A DNA stretch of 64,000 nucleotides from Streptomyces sp. 1222.5 (GTDB lineage Bacteria; Actinomycetota; Actinomycetes; Streptomycetales; Streptomycetaceae): assembly GCF_900105245.1 (NCBI RefSeq), contig NZ_FNSZ01000001.1:4464001-4528000 (forward strand), in the 5' to 3' direction. A program made the translations under genes and the position numbers. Of the stretch, positions 63,556 through 64,000 are shown piece by piece (position 1 is the stretch's first letter; each line of letters begins with the position of its first letter). The notes beneath the pieces were generated by a model that was not told the DNA's origin, did not search any database, and saw nothing but the letters and a program-made list of their open reading frames with translations.

Positions 63556-64000
63556 GGCGAGCCGATAGTAGGGCTCATGCAGTGGGGTAGTGCGGACGCA
63601 TATGCACGCGTTGACAGGCACGTTTCTGCATGGTCATCCTGTATCAACTGCCATGGAAAACAAGGAAGTTACGCGCTCCCATGCTAAGACGTGACTTGTC
63701 GACGCGCATGAGCCTGCCAAGTGCCCGATGTCTCGAAGAGGTCTCAACTCACCTTCACGGGTGATGCGCGCCACGGCGCAAGCCACCGGCGCATAGATAT
63801 ATGTATGGCGCGCCCCCGAAACGTGCGCCTTCGTACGGTGATGCCCCTGATGCCGGTGGGACGGACGAGCTTCACCCCGCGCGGTCCCGCACTCGTGCGC
63901 ATCGCCTTCCCGTAGCCGTACGCATTGCCGTCCCGCACCTGTTCGCAGCGGCGCCGAATCCTCATAAGGTGAGGAGTATTGGAAGCCGGCGGTGTCGACA
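63556..64000. other. Intergenic stretch without a supported gene
   Basis: 445 bases upstream of the LacI gene. A short frame on plus (63804-63914, 36 codons, starting MARPRNVRLRTV) and one on minus (63744-63965) cover the same bases; I can support neither. The region near 63640-63690 is AT-richer than the surroundings and may hold the LacI promoter. The window ends in a different context that I cannot read. Confidence 0.4.

Overview
This window is the replication-origin core of a Streptomyces linear chromosome. The gene order recF-gnd-dnaN-oriC-dnaA-rpmH-rnpA-yidD-yidC-jag-rsmG-parA-parB, the very high GC content, the near-identity of many products to Streptomyces proteins known to me (DnaA, ParA, DnaB, SsgR/SsgA, thiC with its TPP riboswitch) and a scatter of parS sites (gtttcacgtgaaac) all point there. 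I see no insertion sequence, prophage, CRISPR array or tRNA.

Layout. 1-6.1 kb holds the 5' end of recF, gnd, dnaN, a roughly 1.1-kb oriC packed with DnaA boxes, and dnaA, all genes on the minus strand. From rpmH (6.07 kb) the plus strand carries ribosome/RNase P, membrane insertion (yidD, yidC, jag), rRNA methylation (rsmG) and segregation (parAB), then an acetyltransferase. 13.2-23 kb (minus) carries thioredoxin and its reductase behind a SigR-type promoter, SigM with its anti-sigma factor, a pseudokinase, the MurJ lipid II flippase and a secreted/membrane protein: redox defence next to wall building. 23.2-35.6 kb mixes CCA-adding enzyme, an MFS transporter, inositol-phosphate synthase with a PadR regulator, a class A penicillin-binding protein, a GT87-type glycosyltransferase, an alanine-racemase-like protein, FemX and a small membrane protein.

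35.8-37.6 kb is the rpsF-ssb-rpsR-rplI operon. A MATE exporter and dnaB are divergent around a cluster of DnaA-box-like 9-mers. 41-53 kb is more variable: serine hydrolase, acetyltransferases, MarR/MFS/GlcG cluster, HAD phosphatase, flavohaemoglobin, NUDIX, LysR, tyrosine phosphatase with a PLP lyase, holin-like and cupin proteins. 53.3-54.8 kb is ssgR-ssgA (sporulation-specific division). 55-62.1 kb holds a YibE/F membrane protein, thiC under a TPP riboswitch, a TerD-VWA protein, a hypothetical membrane protein and a PPP-type phosphatase. A LacI regulator and an unexplained 0.45-kb tail end the window.

The most noteworthy signals are regulatory DNA rather than new genes: ten perfect and two one-mismatch parS sites, several built into or abutting transcription terminators; one variant parS lying inside the TPP riboswitch; parS read in the same frame as Val-Ser-Arg-Glu-Thr in both genes that contain it; the DnaA-box cluster before dnaB; and a perfect 21-bp palindrome before the PadR gene. 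No clearly novel enzymatic or defence system is visible. The genes are core Streptomyces genes.
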